A DNA stretch of 64,000 nt from Paragorgia papillata (taxonomy: Eukaryota > Cnidaria > Anthozoa > Scleralcyonacea > Coralliidae): the NCBI GenBank assembly GCA_035771165.1, contig JAWNZC010000302.1:882501-946500 (forward strand), read 5' to 3'. Within the stretch, counting starts at the first letter, position 1; each line of letters opens with the position of its first letter. The notes beneath the pieces were generated by a model. The model searched no databases, was not told the origin of the DNA, and worked only from the letters and a program-made list of their open reading frames with translations. Below are positions 21,812 through 33,875 of this stretch, piece after piece. The translations under genes were made by a program, and so were the position numbers.

Positions 21812-22879
21812 ATACGACACATACATGATATCAAGACGACTAGACACGTAAAGAGTTCAACATATTTTTGGCATTATTCGGGGCTTATTACGTGCGTTTT
21901 GTAGTTGTTAGACCAAGCAGCAAGCCGTTATATACTCGGCAAACAATGTGAATACGTTCTTTGATGTACTGTGGCAGTGTGGCTTATGTTTCTGATATTT
22001 CTAGTTTTCAAGTCAAGCCTCCTACAACCGTATAGACATTAATCGCTGGGACACTTCAGATTTTTCATCTTCAACCCCCAATCCCCTAATCAATGTTGAA
22101 CAATTTCCCACGTTTATCAACTAGAATAAAAAATTATCAAAACACACACCAATAGACACTAGTGAACAAAAGTGAATAGGGGGAGAGGGGATGAAAGCCT
22201 TCAGTGTCCCAAGATTATTGCCTGCGACTGTAGGTACTGCTGTCAACACAGCATTTGTAACTTGTCTATTATGACTTCGTCGACAAACCTTTGTGCTTGT
22301 CTCATTGTGGAAAATTTTTGCAATAGTTGTTACATTTGGAAGTCTTAGATACTTCGGTTTTCCGTTTCGATATGGCTCGTCATGCATCTCTTAAACGTAG
22401 GTGTACCGCGATCGACTGCCGTGTGCAGTAAAGTATTGGGAGCATATTTACGATCAAGACAGTTGTCAGCAACTTTACTGATCAACTAATGATGTATTGA
22501 CTTTTAAAATCTATCAATACCGTTGGAAAACATATCTCGAACCAACTCATTCAAAGGCAAAAATCAAAGGTGTCCGAAAGAAAGATCTCGAAAACAGGCC
22601 ACGCTGTTCGCAAAGCTTGATGGGAAGTATTGTGCAATTTTAGATTTCTTCTAATGTTCAGGGAGAGACTTTGTAAATTATGTAAAACAAAATTTCATTT
22701 AGAACCACCACATGAAATAACTCTGAATGTGTAATTTCATGCCCGGTATTTGTATTACCGACAATGTAAACACATATTACCTTAAATAAATATTATTCAA
22801 CATTATGTCTAATGTTATGTTTTTAATATTATTTAATAGTTGAGTTGGTTTCCTTCGTTTTTTGTATCTATGATAATTA
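21812..22879. other. No recognised feature
   Basis: No array or familiar protein motif. A minus-strand open frame at 22121-22387 has no recognisable domain. Confidence 0.5.
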
Positions 22880-22935
22880 CCTGGTAAGAGGTATATATAC
22901 AGATATATACCTCTTGAAGAGGTATATATCTGCAT
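22880..22935. repeat. AGGTATATA palindrome cluster
   Basis: AGAGGTATATATACAGATAT followed by ATACCTCT, then AGAGGTATATATCTGC, forms a perfect short hairpin with an extra arm. The same TATACCTC word occurs at 23180, 24145, 24744 and 24830, linking the hairpin elements of this 2-kb stretch. Confidence 0.55.
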
Positions 22936-23255
22936 TTATTTCATGATTGAGTCGGTTTTCTTTGATGTCCCGCGGGCTGTAAATAGCATACATCCCTATG
23001 AACACTAATTAGATAAGAAATGAAGAAAAAACTAGGAAAATCTTTGTCCAAGGTGGAAAAAATAGACAAAACGTTGTTGGAAAACCTCCTCAATCATGAA
23101 ATAAGTCGGATAAAACCCTCGAACGTCGGGCTGTATGCGATATACAGCCCTCGTTCTCGGGCTTTATCTATTACATATACCTCTTACGTATACAGATACA
23201 TCCCGTGAATTTGCAATAAGCAATATCATTGCCCAATGCAACGGGACCTTGCATA

Positions 23256-23777
23256 AAGGCGGATTTCCAGTCCTCGCACGAAGCAACTCGCAGCTCGCTG
23301 CGAGTATTCGCACGGTTTCCACTGTATTTCAACCACATGCAGCTCGTTGCGATAACTCGCGGCTGATGAAGCGATAGCCGAGTTTTTTTAACAAACTTCG
23401 AGGTGTTTGGCTATCCCGATGAAGTACTTTTCTGAGTGTTATAAAATAGCATCTCAAACAAGTCGGTATTTTAAGAGAAAATCGAGATGAAAGTTCGATT
23501 CATTTATGTAATTTCTTCCTTCAATATCCATGCAAATTAGCCATCATGACACGGTAGTGATTTCTTTTGTGCAGTTTTCCTCATGAATTACTAATGAGTT
23601 TGAAATATTGACATAATTTGTTTTGATTGGTTTATTTACTGCGAGTACTTGCCGCGAGTAGAAAAATAGTTCAAAATTTCCAACTATCTGCCACGAGCGC
23701 TAAAATACTCGCAGCGAGCTTGTGAGTGCTCGTATCGAGCTGCGAGTTGCTTCGTGCGAGGACTGGAAATCCGCCTT
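23256..23777. mobile_element. 522-bp MITE with perfect terminal inverted repeats
   Basis: AAGGCGGATTTCCAGTCCTC and the following bases to AACTCGCAGCTCG at 23256-23296 are exactly inverted at 23737-23777. TA lies on both sides (23254-23255 and 23778-23779). CTCGCAGCTCG words repeat in the subterminal regions. Non-coding; superfamily unresolved. Confidence 0.85.
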
Positions 23778-24117
23778 TAAGCGCCCCCAATCGAGTAGGT
23801 TACGCTGAACCCGCTTGTAGCGGCAGCGCCCTAAACGAGATGCAAACTTTCAGTGTGTGACTGGTCTGTTATCTCAATAATTTATTACAGTTTGCCTAGA
23901 ACATGAAATGTGGAACTAACACTAAATCAATGCGCATGTCAACACTGCTGTTGTTTTTATAGTCAACTATCTAATAACAGTATATTGCGTGAATTTGCAT
24001 TAGATCAATGGTAATCATTGAACCGATCATATCCAATTGTTATTTAAAACAAAACAATATGTCTTACTTTTGCGTAAAAGATCGCGTGAAGCGCTTGTAA
24101 TGATTTACATTGAAAAA

Positions 24118-24630
24118 GGTTTATATATATATTTAGCATATACCTCGCAGGTGAATAGTGCTTTTCGCGCAATCTGATTGGTTCCTCTAGCTCGGGATAT
24201 CCTGCACTATTCACCTGCAGGCAAAACAAGATGGCGACCAGTTTTGCTTTGTTTACCGAGGCAGGAGATTTTGTTGATAAACAAGGGTGATGTAGTAGAA
24301 TAACGAGAAAAGTCAACACAATTAAGTTGAAGAGTGTCCACAGGTATGTTTCTTCACAATTTTCTAGCCATTAATATATTCAAAAGCTGTAAAAACTGTT
24401 TTGTCGACAAATAATCGAGTACACCGAGTTGCTGGTGGCCGACGGCGACGGCCGTGTCTTGTTTATACTCTTGTATAAAAATACCGAAAATATATAAGAA
24501 TGTTAAACTTGTTATTTCATTTATGAGGTATATGCTAAAACAATTATTCACCTCAGTGTCGGTGAATAGTGTGGATATTCACCTCCACTTCGGTGAATAA
24601 TTGTTAAATATATATATATATAAATAGCGA
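24118..24630. repeat. Fold-back element with (TA)n arms
   Basis: TTTATATATATATATTTAGC followed by ATATACCTCGCAGGTGAATAG near 24119-24160 pairs loosely with GGTGAATAATTGTTAAATAT near 24591. GGTGAATAGTG recurs within. It includes the GCAATCTGATTGGTTCCTC motif near 24170. Non-coding. Confidence 0.5.
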
Positions 24631-24744
24631 TTTAAAATAAAGATAGTTACCGCAAAAAATTGTCAGCCTTTACACACACGATGTATGGCCACATTTGGTA
24701 AATGATGTATTTAGGAAACCTCTCAATAAATAAGTAAGTTATAT

Positions 24745-24836
24745 ACCTCGGATGTCGGCTTCATGCCAGATACATTCCCTCGGAGGCTACGGCCTCTCAG
24801 GGTATGTATCTCGCATAAAGCCTCCATCCTCGGTAT
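24745..24836. repeat. 92-bp hairpin (ATATACCTCGG)
   Basis: ATATACCTCGGATGTCGGCT pairs with AGCCTCCATCCTCGGTATAT; the arms are about three-quarters complementary and meet at CCTCGGAGGC / GCCTCTCAGG. Confidence 0.65.
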
Positions 24837-24847
24837 ATAATTATAAG

Positions 24848-24993
24848 TAATAGCATGGCATTGAAGTTGATTAGGGATTAAATATTCCCGAAAGCTGTGG
24901 GAGCTTTAGTAAAAGTCCCGAGGGCCTTTTATTAAACCTCCCGAGGCTTGAGTGACATTTAATCACTAAGCAACCGAAACGCCATGATATCAC
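24848..24993. repeat. 145-bp inverted repeat
   Basis: TAGCATGGCATTGAAGTTGA and the following AGGGATTAAAT pair with ATTTAATCACTAAGCAACCG and AAACGCCATGATA. The interior has complementary CCCGAGGGCC and CCTCCCGAGG words. It is adjacent to the previous hairpin. Confidence 0.6.
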
Positions 24994-25421
24994 TTTGTAA
25001 TATTACGGTTTCCGAGGAAGAAGGAAAGTAAAACAAGAACACTTTTTGCGGAGTCTACAACTTCAGAGCCAGTGAATAAGTTATTGAGTTGTGATTAATA
25101 CTATCGGGAATTCGATAAGTGTTCACGTTATGTACTTGTTAGTTATTATATGCATGAAGTAAGTGAACTTTGAATAAGTGAACTTTGGCGGCAACATTAG
25201 GTATGATTAGTTATTAATCGTATACCTTATCTTTATGCATCGTTATTTAGAGATTCAAAATGTGTGGGAACAATGAAAACCGATGTGGCAGCTATATTAC
25301 TCTTACTTATTAGCAGAATAATTAGAAGCTGTTAACATCAGCCGGGCTAGCCCGACTAACAGGGCTGACTCGTGTCACGAAATTCTCTTTCAGAAAATAG
25401 ATTTGAATTTATGTTAAGACT

Positions 25422-27730
25422 TCAAGAACTCTGCAACAAGATACCTGGAAGATCGTTGTGAAGACTCGGCCCTGCTTCAAGGCAGTCGTTCAGGCACACA
25501 CCGCCGTGCTTTGCAGGGGAATCGAAGTCAACTCGCGGCAACGGCTTGTGTGGGTTGATCACAGGGTGGTGTAGTAGCAACCATTGCGCGTCGTCTATGG
25601 CTCGTTCCTCTGGCGACAGTTTACGTGCAAAACCCTTCTCTAAATATGCATTCGTAGCCTTGCAGTAACCCTCTCCTAGTTTAGGATTGTTCTGCAAACG
25701 GCGGTCCACGGACTCCAAATGGTTCAAGGCTGTCTCATAGTTATTTGGTAACGGTGGTCTGTCAGCTTTCCACAGAAGCCCAAGTTCGTAACCTGATTCT
25801 ACCTGGCGTCATGTCTGACTCAGTACATCGACCGCTCTCTGTTCGCTGTGTGTATACGATGGAGCTGTCTCGCCACGAACTCCGAAGATGACTATTTCCC
25901 ATAACTTGCGTAGCTGGTGATTGGCATCCTCGTCAGCTTCTGACACCTGCACGGGTGCGATTCGCTCTCTTGGACCACTGACAGTTGGAATTGGACCAGC
26001 GATCACCCAACTCAAAGCGTATGTCCTCCACGTATGACCTCCAACGGTGCCATCAAGGCATTCTCTTTCGTTACTAATGGCGCGCGCTGTGACTTAACGG
26101 TTGTACGAATCCCCCCAACGGCCTCAACAGCGAGATTTTGTTTTGGACCTTGAATACCTAGTTGATTTGTAAACCGGTTCGGATCAACCTACGTCGTTTC
26201 GCACCCGGAGTCTAAGATTACGGCCCGCATAACCACTTGTCCAGAGTCACTAACAAACGGGACAACGACGGTTTTTATTGCAACTTTGCTAGCGCTCGCC
26301 ACTCTTGCTTGCGCTTTAGCGCAGCGGAGATTATTTTCGTGCGTTACCTCGTCAACAAGAGGAACCTTAGGTTAGACGTGAAGCAGCTGATGATGACCTT
26401 TCTCACAAGAATCGACTCCGCACATAGAAGACTTAGTATACATTGGCGTCGCTGATGACCATGCCTTAAGCAGCCAAAGCAGACCACTTTAGACTTAATT
26501 ATGTCAGAGCGTTCATTGACATCCTCGGCTAAAAATGTCGGACGTTCTGCCTCTGCATTCTTTCCATCGCTATCGCATAAAGCACATTTTTTGGCAGCTG
26601 TTCATTATAGCGCTCGCGCTTACGCAATGCTTTTGCTCGTGCCTAGGTCCGTTCAGCTAAACCCTTTACATCTTCAGATACCTGTTCAAGCTCTATTTGC
26701 AGCAACCATTCGTCTTTCTCGCTTGTGGACAGCTTGCGAACTAATTGTGTGCAAAGAGGAATGCTGCATAGCTCATGACTGTAATCTGGGCGGTCTAAAG
26801 CAAACACTGTAGCCTGTAGCGCGTCGGAAATCCGTTCAAATCCTTCACTGTACTTTCCCTTAATATCTGGTTATGCAGCGCAAGTGAGCATCTACAACTT
26901 CACGAGGGTATGCCTCGACACGGCCACGTTGATCTGCGTCCTTCGCAATTCAGCCTCTGGCTGCACGTAAGGTTGATTAGCCCCCAGTCCTTTATCCGTT
27001 ATCCTTTATCCCATACCTATCAGTTAGCAATTTAACCGCCTTCGCATAGTCCCCAGACTCATGAAACTGACCTAACTTTAATATTTATAAAAATATTTAA
27101 TATTTATATTGCGCATGTTCCATAGATATATGCTCACTTGCGCATTACAATACAGTGTACTGAAATACTAATAGACTAATAATACTCTAACAATACAAGT
27201 AATCTTAACTTTGTCATTAACAGAATTATTTAGATGAGCCAACTTAATTGAACCTGATAGTCTTATTCTGATCAAAAAGTGAGCTAAATATACCCCAGAA
27301 ATATGGCCACAGGATTTCCATCAAAGGTCGGGACTTTTACACCTTTGAGACCACTCGCCTTGCCGTACTGCGACTCTCCCTACTGGACTGGAAGACTTTG
27401 TACACTGGTTGAATGTTCCTGATTACTAGGCGACTCAACTTTACTTGCCTCAAGAAGATAGTTAGACACGTCACCTAGGCATTCGGTTACATCGAGCTCT
27501 ACCTCCTCAAGCCAATTACCGTCGACTTCAATAGATTCAGGATCGAGCTCTTCTAACTCTTTAGTTAAGTTACGAGCCTTTTCTCTCGCCTCTTCAAGAC
27601 TCTTAGCATACTGACGTACCTTGGAAGTGCTGCCCTTGTCAGCGTTTAACTCTATAATGCGGTTTGCATTTCTTGTCACGTTTGATTTTGAAACCTTTCT
27701 CCTCGCTCGACATTTCTCGATGTTGCTCAC
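25422..27730 (-). pseudogene. BEL/Pao LTR retrotransposon, decayed gag-pol
   Basis: Read on the minus strand, pieces of one gag-pol appear in the expected order. Gag N-terminus: 27730-27380, RNANRIIELNADKGSTSKVR, ending in an acidic stretch. Then GVKVPTFDGNP of the DUF1759-type gag domain near 27330, and a CCHC zinc knuckle VCFGCLRHGHQRRQC at 26485-26440. Next comes an aspartic protease motif ILDSGCETT at about 26218-26191, then WVIAGPIPTVSG and ADEDANHQLRKLWE (26015-25809). Last is the start of RT, NHLESVDRRLQNNPKLGEGY to VNPHKPLP and HGGVCLNDC (25727-25422). There are many stops and frameshifts; the catalytic RT half, integrase and recognisable LTRs are missing. The family is clear from the combination; it is inactive. 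Confidence 0.82.
26912..26985 (+). repeat. Dispersed repeat block inside the BEL gag
   Basis: GCCTCGACACGGCCACGTTG and the following 50 or so bases match 62149-62222 closely. Here it interrupts the minus-strand gag remnant, so it looks like an insertion rather than part of the retrotransposon. Confidence 0.6.
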
Positions 27731-28340
27731 CTCAGGCGTCTTTCAGACTCGTTAATCTTTTCCCTTTAGCTCTCTTATTCGGCTCCGAAGGACCAGCTAA
27801 TGGTATGGCGGCTAGACGACTGTATTTTAAGCTTTATTTTGATTTTACTCGCTTCACAAAGGCGTAGAAGCTATCAACGTACAATGTGTGTCGCGCGGCC
27901 TAGACTTCAGTCCTCGCGCGGCCTAGGCTTCAGTCCTCGCGCGGCTAAAATAGAACTAAAATCAGTAAAATGTCAATAGTCAACACATTCAAAACAGTTA
28001 AAATTGAGTAAAGCTGTCTTGCCCTGTGTTCTCTCCCCGGACGTTTGCTCTAATACTTACACAGCAAGCGCATTGGATATGAGGACTAGGTACAGAGTAT
28101 TATGTTACTGTTGGTTTATTCTCCGAACAATAAATTTCGAGGAAGTTCATTGTCGTAAGGTTTAAGATTCTGGTGTGCTTCTGTCATTTAACATAGTCAA
28201 ATCACGTAGTAAGATTGGTCATGGGTATTTCTACTGACTTTCTACGACCTTTTATTGTGTTTTCAAACCACTATATTGGTAACTAAACAATTCTAACTAA
28301 GAAAAAAACCTAACAGCGGGCAGCGTTGTTGTTTTGAAAA
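27731..28340. other. BEL upstream flank with a short GC-rich tandem repeat
   Basis: CCTCGCGCGGCCTAGGCTTC repeats about three times at 27885-27950. The region lies where a 5' LTR and leader would be expected, but I found no matching second LTR. Confidence 0.4.
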
Positions 28341-28346
28341 TAAAGT

Positions 28347-28592
28347 GTGTCCAATAAGTGTTTCAAAGCAGACAAAGTGACTCGCAAAAATGACTTACAT
28401 CTCCCTCAGCTTGCCACCAAATGTGGAAAGCAAAAATTTAAATTCCATGCTCTCACTGACTGCAACAATGTGGATTTTGTTATAAGAGAAACTCTCTCTC
28501 TACCATGTTTTAAGGCTAAAGTTAAACAAAGTTTAAAGAGAGTTTTTATAGTTTTCGTACATTTTAATGCTTGTGAATTTATACAACCTTGA
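28347..28592 (+). pseudogene. LINE reverse transcriptase C-terminal fragment
   Basis: The frame reads SNKCFKADKVTRKNDLHLPQ, then KFKFHALTDCNNVDFV and FKAKVKQSLKRVF to a stop. The order N-x-L-x-x-P, then F-x-F-x-A, then F-K-x-x-x-K-x-x-L is the usual C-terminal tail of CR1-like RTs, where W-N-S-L-P usually sits; here that part is diverged. No catalytic core remains. Tentative, because the fragment is short. Confidence 0.4.
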
Positions 28593-29304
28593 CTTACAGT
28601 AATATGTTTTTAGTTTATATATGTTTTTTTTAATTTTCAGGATCCTACTGAAAATCGCTTTGCGCGAGTAGGCTTCCTGGGTAAATACTATTAAAAAAAA
28701 AAATAAAATTAAAAAAAGCATCAGAGCAGGGGCGGATCTAGGATTTTTGTGACATTAGTCCAAAATATCTGGGTTCTAGGCGGGGTGGGCGGTCATGCTC
28801 CCCTAGAAAATTTTGCGTCTGAAATGCTATTTTCGGCATTCTAAAGGCACTACAGTGAGGAAAATCTCAGATTTTAAATTGCATTTTCTAAGTACCATCA
28901 TTTCCAAAAATTATTTTGTCCAAATGGAAATTGTTTCATTTCTGTATTTCATTTGAAAAACAATTTTACAATTTATATGTTACAGTAATTAAAATAGCAG
29001 ATTTAATTATTTTAACCAAGAAATAAACAACAGATACAATACAATACATCTATTTCAAATATTTAATAAGATTCATGACTTCATTTTATGTGAAAATGAT
29101 AACCATACTGCAGATTAGACCATTTCACTCTATGCCAGAGTTCGAAACAGAGCTGTATAGGCAATTCGCAGATGCCTCAGACCTTAAACGTTTAAATACT
29201 GTGTCAAATTGAAAAACGTTGTAGGCCTGACTCAGTCTCTATATTAAGGGTTTTTTACAAGGAGGTATTACCCTAGCCACTGGGTTACATTTCCTGGGTT
29301 TTTG

Positions 29305-29396
29305 TTTGTTGTTTGTTTGTTTGTTTGTTTGTTTGTTTGTTTGTTTGTTTGTTTGTTTGTTTGTTTGTTTGTTTGTTTGTTTGTTTGTTTGTTTGT
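29305..29396 (+). repeat. (GTTT)n microsatellite
   Basis: About 22 nearly perfect GTTT units, after one short GTT break near 29309. It is followed by a small hairpin, TTTACAAGGACA to TGTCCTTGTAAA (29399-29468). Confidence 0.92.
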
Positions 29397-30029
29397 TGTA
29401 TTTACAAGGACACTAGATCACCACAATAGGGTTACCCCAGTAGCTGGGTTATGTTTTGTCCTTGTAAATGCATTTGGTAGGGAAAACTCGCCTACCCAGG
29501 ACAACTTTTTACTTGTTCTAGGCTTCTTGTCATTAGTGCTTGGTAACCACATCTAATACAGTTGACCCGCTAACTTTGACCCAGCGTAGGGGTAACCCTA
29601 CCTTGGAAACAGGCCCTAACTATGGTCTCTCACATAAAATAACATGATTATGATTGCCAGACATCACTATCTATTTTATGAGTTTATGAAGTAGTCTACA
29701 TTATCCAATCTTGACAAAATCCTTTAGCTTGTATTTCAATTCTTCCTACAACGCTAGTCTCAAAATCATATTAATATTCAATTAAGTTTTCAAACCATTA
29801 ACAAATACAATAAGGGAAAACCCTGAATTAATTTGAGCTACTTGCGCTACAAACACGTAGATATTAAGAGTAGAAAAGAAAGGACAGCTAGAAATATATT
29901 GATAAATAAGATTCTAACAAAATTAAAGGTCACCTTTCATTTTAAGACATGCCATGTGGTCTCAATCGTGGCGAAGGTTGTTATTAAAAATATTATTAAA
30001 ATTCCGTGTAGAATTTATATGTCTTTATA

Positions 30030-30334
30030 CGTCGAACGAACTTAAAGAAACTAGAAAATAATTAAGGGAGAACAATCTGCTTACCAGAGAGCAGCAGGAG
30101 GTTTCTTTTCATTGTCGGCGTATATTACCACGTATATCTCAGTGCCAAAATTAATTTGAAGCGTCTTGCCAATTTTGGTAATATTCTCCTTTGCGAACAG
30201 CATCCTTCGCTTGTTGACCCTTGAATCCACCGTATTAAACTTACCGTTTTATAAATCTCTCGCAACAGAATCTCGTCGTTGTCCTTCAAAGCGAATATAT
30301 CAAGATCTATCACGTTTGTATTTGGCAAAGCCAT
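30030..30334 (-). pseudogene. Short coding segment in TIR element copy 2
   Basis: The minus strand starts MALPNTNVIDLDIFALKDND and EILLREIYKT, then after a frame change reads VDSRVNKRRMLFAKENITKI and GKTLQINFGTEIYVVIYADN. The first part matches the start of the 12545-12780 segment (ALKxNxxxLLRxIY), so both copies derive from one gene. The second part faintly recalls basic N-terminal regions of MADS-type domains, but I would not assign it. CCAAT-type boxes lie upstream, duplicated at 30490-30660. Confidence 0.4.
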
Positions 30335-30489
30335 GTTCGAAACGACAGAATTCGCTTATAGTGACTGTGACACGACCTGCCTAGCGCAAGTTAATCAGAA
30401 TCGATCACTGATTAGTCCACAAATCAGTCGAGAACTACAAAGTAAAACACGGCTAAATCAATCCGTGCTCTTGATAAAGAGCTATTGAA

Positions 30490-30660
30490 AAATTAAGCCA
30501 ATCACAAAGGGTGATACAGCGGGTCTAAATCCGTCGAGAAAGACAAATACATCCGGCAAACACTCGGCAAACCAATCACAGGTCGCTATAAAGGCTAATT
30601 TATAAAGTCAACCCATCACAGCGGCTGATACAATAGGCTCAAATCCGTCGAGAAAGAACG
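30490..30660 (-). promoter_or_regulatory. Duplicated CCAAT-bearing segment, putative promoter
   Basis: About 50 bp containing CCAATCACAAAGGGTGATAC and AAATCCGTCGAGAAAGA is repeated about 119 bp further on (CCCATCACAGCGGCTGATAC). It lies upstream of the minus-strand ATG at 30334. Promoter function is inferred from position and CCAAT boxes only. Confidence 0.3.
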
Positions 30661-30835
30661 AAGTAAACCGCGCGGCACGGGTTAACATGCCGGTCGGCAG
30701 TCTCACCTAGTCGATTATCTCGGCGAGCTCGAGACGGAGGGAAGAACGATACGATAATTATTTTTTCTTGCGAATTTTTTTATACCTTAGTCGTATGACT
30801 TATTTGACTAACGCTAAATCCCCGCCCCTGCACAG

Positions 30836-31620
30836 TTACAACATTATTTACAAATTATATAATTTGACAACAAAATACTCCCAATATATTGAGTACTTGG
30901 TATGTTCATTAAGCAACACATTTTATTTTTTTGATCAGAAAGGTAAACAAAGATTATTTCTTGTCTCAAATGTTTGAGCCATTTCCGAAAATAAAATTGA
31001 CAAGCTAAAGTAAGATGCGCCGCACTTTCTACGACATTAGTGTTTTTCAATAGTTTTTAAAAGTTTAAGGTTGTGGTTACATTTCTGAAACAGAATTGAA
31101 AGGTTTACATTGCTGAAAAAGTTAAAAACGAATAGCAAAAGGGATGTTTTATTATATGTCGAGTCCTCTGCGCAACACTACAATTTAAATGCAAAACTTG
31201 AATATATAACGCGGCAATTATTTCTAGCCAAAGAACAGCTTTGAAAAGCTTTTTTGGCTAACTAAATTGTTTATCTCTAAATACAAATTAAAGAAAGACA
31301 GACATGCTGCAATAGCCTATTTCCAACTATTAGTTTATGAAATTTTTTGAAAAACAGGTCTTATTTAAATTGCAACTTTACCAAGATATTTAAAAGAAAT
31401 AAAAACTAATTTTAGTATTAGCCTATTACAACAAGTTAATCGTTCAACCAACAAATCGATCAAATAACAAATTAGTTAATTGATCATTCGATCAATTTTG
31501 CAATCCATCTATCAGCCAATGAAGTAATGTAAGAAAAGGTGAACTTTATTTAATCACTCTAATCCTTAAATCAACAAAAAAAAGAGATTAATTTTTGTCT
31601 CTGCGCAGCAGATATATTGC
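30836..31620. other. No recognised feature
   Basis: A+T-rich; only short open frames. Confidence 0.5.
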
Positions 31621-31630
31621 TATCGTGTTG

Positions 31631-31636
31631 CGTGTG

Positions 31637-31694
<58 letters not shown>

Positions 31695-31698
31695 TGTT
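31631..31698 (+). repeat. (TG)n microsatellite
   Basis: About 30 TG units with two interruptions. Confidence 0.92.
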
Positions 31699-31699
31699 A

Positions 31700-32377
31700 A
31701 CTTGTTGTTTAACTCTAACGAACGCGCGACAATAAATCGGGGACAATGAAAGCTCCGGGTTGTTGTTTTTTTGCGTTAACGTACAAGCAGTCAGTTTGAA
31801 CGATGGAAACAAGTATTTTTTTATCCGACCGTGTTTGTAATATTTCGCCGCCATATAATTGTATACGAAGCTAGTCGAAGAGCAACACATTATTTTCTAA
31901 GAAAGGCAATATTGCTGATGTAACTAGTAAATATTTGTAACGTGCATGGCCAGAAATTTTGGACATTTGAGCCCACATAGTAATCAGCGGACTCCTGCGT
32001 AAAATAAGCTTTTGCCGGAAACTTGCTATTTGTTATGGAAACCAACGTGGTTTTCAACTCTAACATAATTTTCTCAAAGCACCGCATACCTCTCTGCTAA
32101 GAAACAGTTTATGATGTGAACAAATGATGTATCTCGTGATAACTTCTCGAGGTCATACCAACTCTTCTGTCGACTTTACGTTACGAAGATTACGCTTTGC
32201 GCCTGGTGAATCTATAGAAAATATATTTATTATGGACATCCAATGTAAAATATATTTGACCCTCCTCAGGGCCACATTGAACATTATTATGATTTAGGTT
32301 ATTCATGCATAAATTATCTTTGATGTGCCGCGGTTAATATATAGGTTATTGACCTGGCATATTAAATGACCTACTAT
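31700..32377. other. No recognised feature
   Basis: No array or coding signature. The last bases (TAT at 32375-32377) form the left flank of the next element. Confidence 0.5.
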
Positions 32378-32416
32378 CACTGGAAAAATCAGAACCTTTT
32401 CATACAATGTAAATAG

Positions 32417-32860
32417 AATGTAAATTGTGATTTCCTTACTATTTCCATTGTTGGTAAATTATTTCCAAACTAACTTAGTATGTAAATTATTATTTCCAAA
32501 GAATCATAGTATGTAAATTTTTAGTGTTTTTTACCATCTTTCAGTTAGCTTGGAAATTTACTTTGGAAATTGTTTGGAAATTGAAAAAAATATTTCAATA
32601 AAAATTTCCATAGTTAAACTGGAAATTGTTTGGAAATTGTTTGGAAATATTTCCAAAGTTTATATGGAAATTGTTTGGAAGTTGAGGTCAATGAATTTCC
32701 ATAGTATGTAAATTTTAAGATTTTTTAATTTTTCAATTAGTTTGGAAATTTACTTTGGAAATTGTTTGGAAATTGGAGATCAATAGAAATTTAACATAAA
32801 CATATAGTCGTTAACATTGTTTGGAAATTTCAGTAAAAGTTCAACAGGGGAAATAACTTT
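32417..32860. repeat. Left subterminal region with TTTGGAAATTG words
   Basis: At least ten TTGGAAATT or complementary AATTTCCA words, and four (A)GTATGTAAATT words, within 440 bp. It is the opposite-strand, degenerate counterpart of the 32-bp array at 39816-40915. Confidence 0.7.
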
Positions 32861-32895
32861 TATATTTTGTTATATACTAAGTGACTGTATGAAGC

Positions 32896-33010
32896 AGGGG
32901 CTGCGGAACTGAAAGGGAGAGGGGGGGGGGATGGGGGCAAGCGAGGCAATTGCCCCCCACTTTTCCCAAGGATATATAGTCATTCTTTATAATATTAAAA
33001 AAAAACCACA
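32896..33010. repeat. G-rich/C-rich fragment of an unassigned element
   Basis: CAGGGGCTGCGGAACTG is followed by a run of ten G and then TTGCCCCCCACTTTTCCC. It looks like the end of another dispersed DNA element; no partner end was found. Confidence 0.3.
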
Positions 33011-33569
33011 AAAAACGCTGCGCGGCCTCTGAGAAAACACTTATTTACTGGTACCTCAGAGAACTAACAATGTGTTTTGTGGCCCCTGATGGCATGCGCA
33101 ATCGCCGTTGTTAGCGTTGAAGCATCGACACAATTTGCTGAATTATGTGATGTTTATTTACATATAAAGGAGCAGGTCTTTCACCTATCTGAAAGCAGTA
33201 AAAATTAGAAAAACGAGTAATTACCTGCCTGTATAATGAGTTCAACCATTTAATGAGATATATGTTTATTATACATGCTTGTGGTCTCAAGCATGATTAC
33301 TGTAGTTCTTTGTCAGTGTAATTTTTTTGTCTTTAGTAACTTGGTGCTCTTGAAAAAATTAAGAAATTCAAACCAAAATAGATCTGGCAGTTTTAAAATA
33401 TATGCACGGCCAATTTTTATTAGCTATTATAAGTGCTAAATACATTTTGCGGTTTTGTAACTTTGCAAAATTTTACTATTGAATTTCCTCATGTCAATTT
33501 AAAAAGCAAATTTGTAGTTAAATTTGCGCAACTTTCCCACCGTTGCAAATATATAGCGTAAAATTGAAT

Positions 33570-33614
33570 AAAACTCAATCAATCAATTAATCAATCAATC
33601 AATAAATAAATTAG

Positions 33615-33659
<45 letters not shown>

Positions 33660-33875
33660 CATTCATTCATTCATTCATTCATTCATTCATTCATTCATTC
33701 ATTCATTCATTCATTCATTCATTCATTCATTCATTCATTCATTCATTCATTCATTCATTCATTCATTCATTCATTCATTCATTCATTCATTCATTCAAAC
33801 AATTAATTAATTAATTAATTAAACAATTAGTCAATCAATCAATCATCGATCAATCAAATTAATTAATTAATCAAT
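33570..33875 (+). repeat. Tetranucleotide mosaic: (AATC)n, (ATTC)n, (AATT)n
   Basis: About 300 bp. AATC units, then about 35 perfect ATTC units (33656-33796), then TTAA/AATT and AATC units again. Neighbouring blocks differ by single base changes in the unit. Confidence 0.93.

Larger units (their letters stand above)
28727..30830 (-). mobile_element. TIR DNA element (GGCGGATC family), copy 2
   Basis: The ends CAGGGGCGGATCTAG and CTAAATCCCCGCCCCTG (inverted) bound 2.1 kb. The flanks CAGAG and CACAG could be a 5-bp duplication with one change. TACCTTAGTCG near the right end is shared with the copy at 11603-13318. A short coding start on the minus strand at 30334 resembles the one in copy 1. A (GTTT)n microsatellite lies inside. 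Confidence 0.65.

Noticed and set aside
22121..22387. 88-codon minus-strand frame
   Set aside because: No known motif and no supporting context.
26501..26812. 103-codon + strand frame
   Set aside because: It is antisense to the BEL/Pao gag remnant; the gag frame on the minus strand explains the sequence better.
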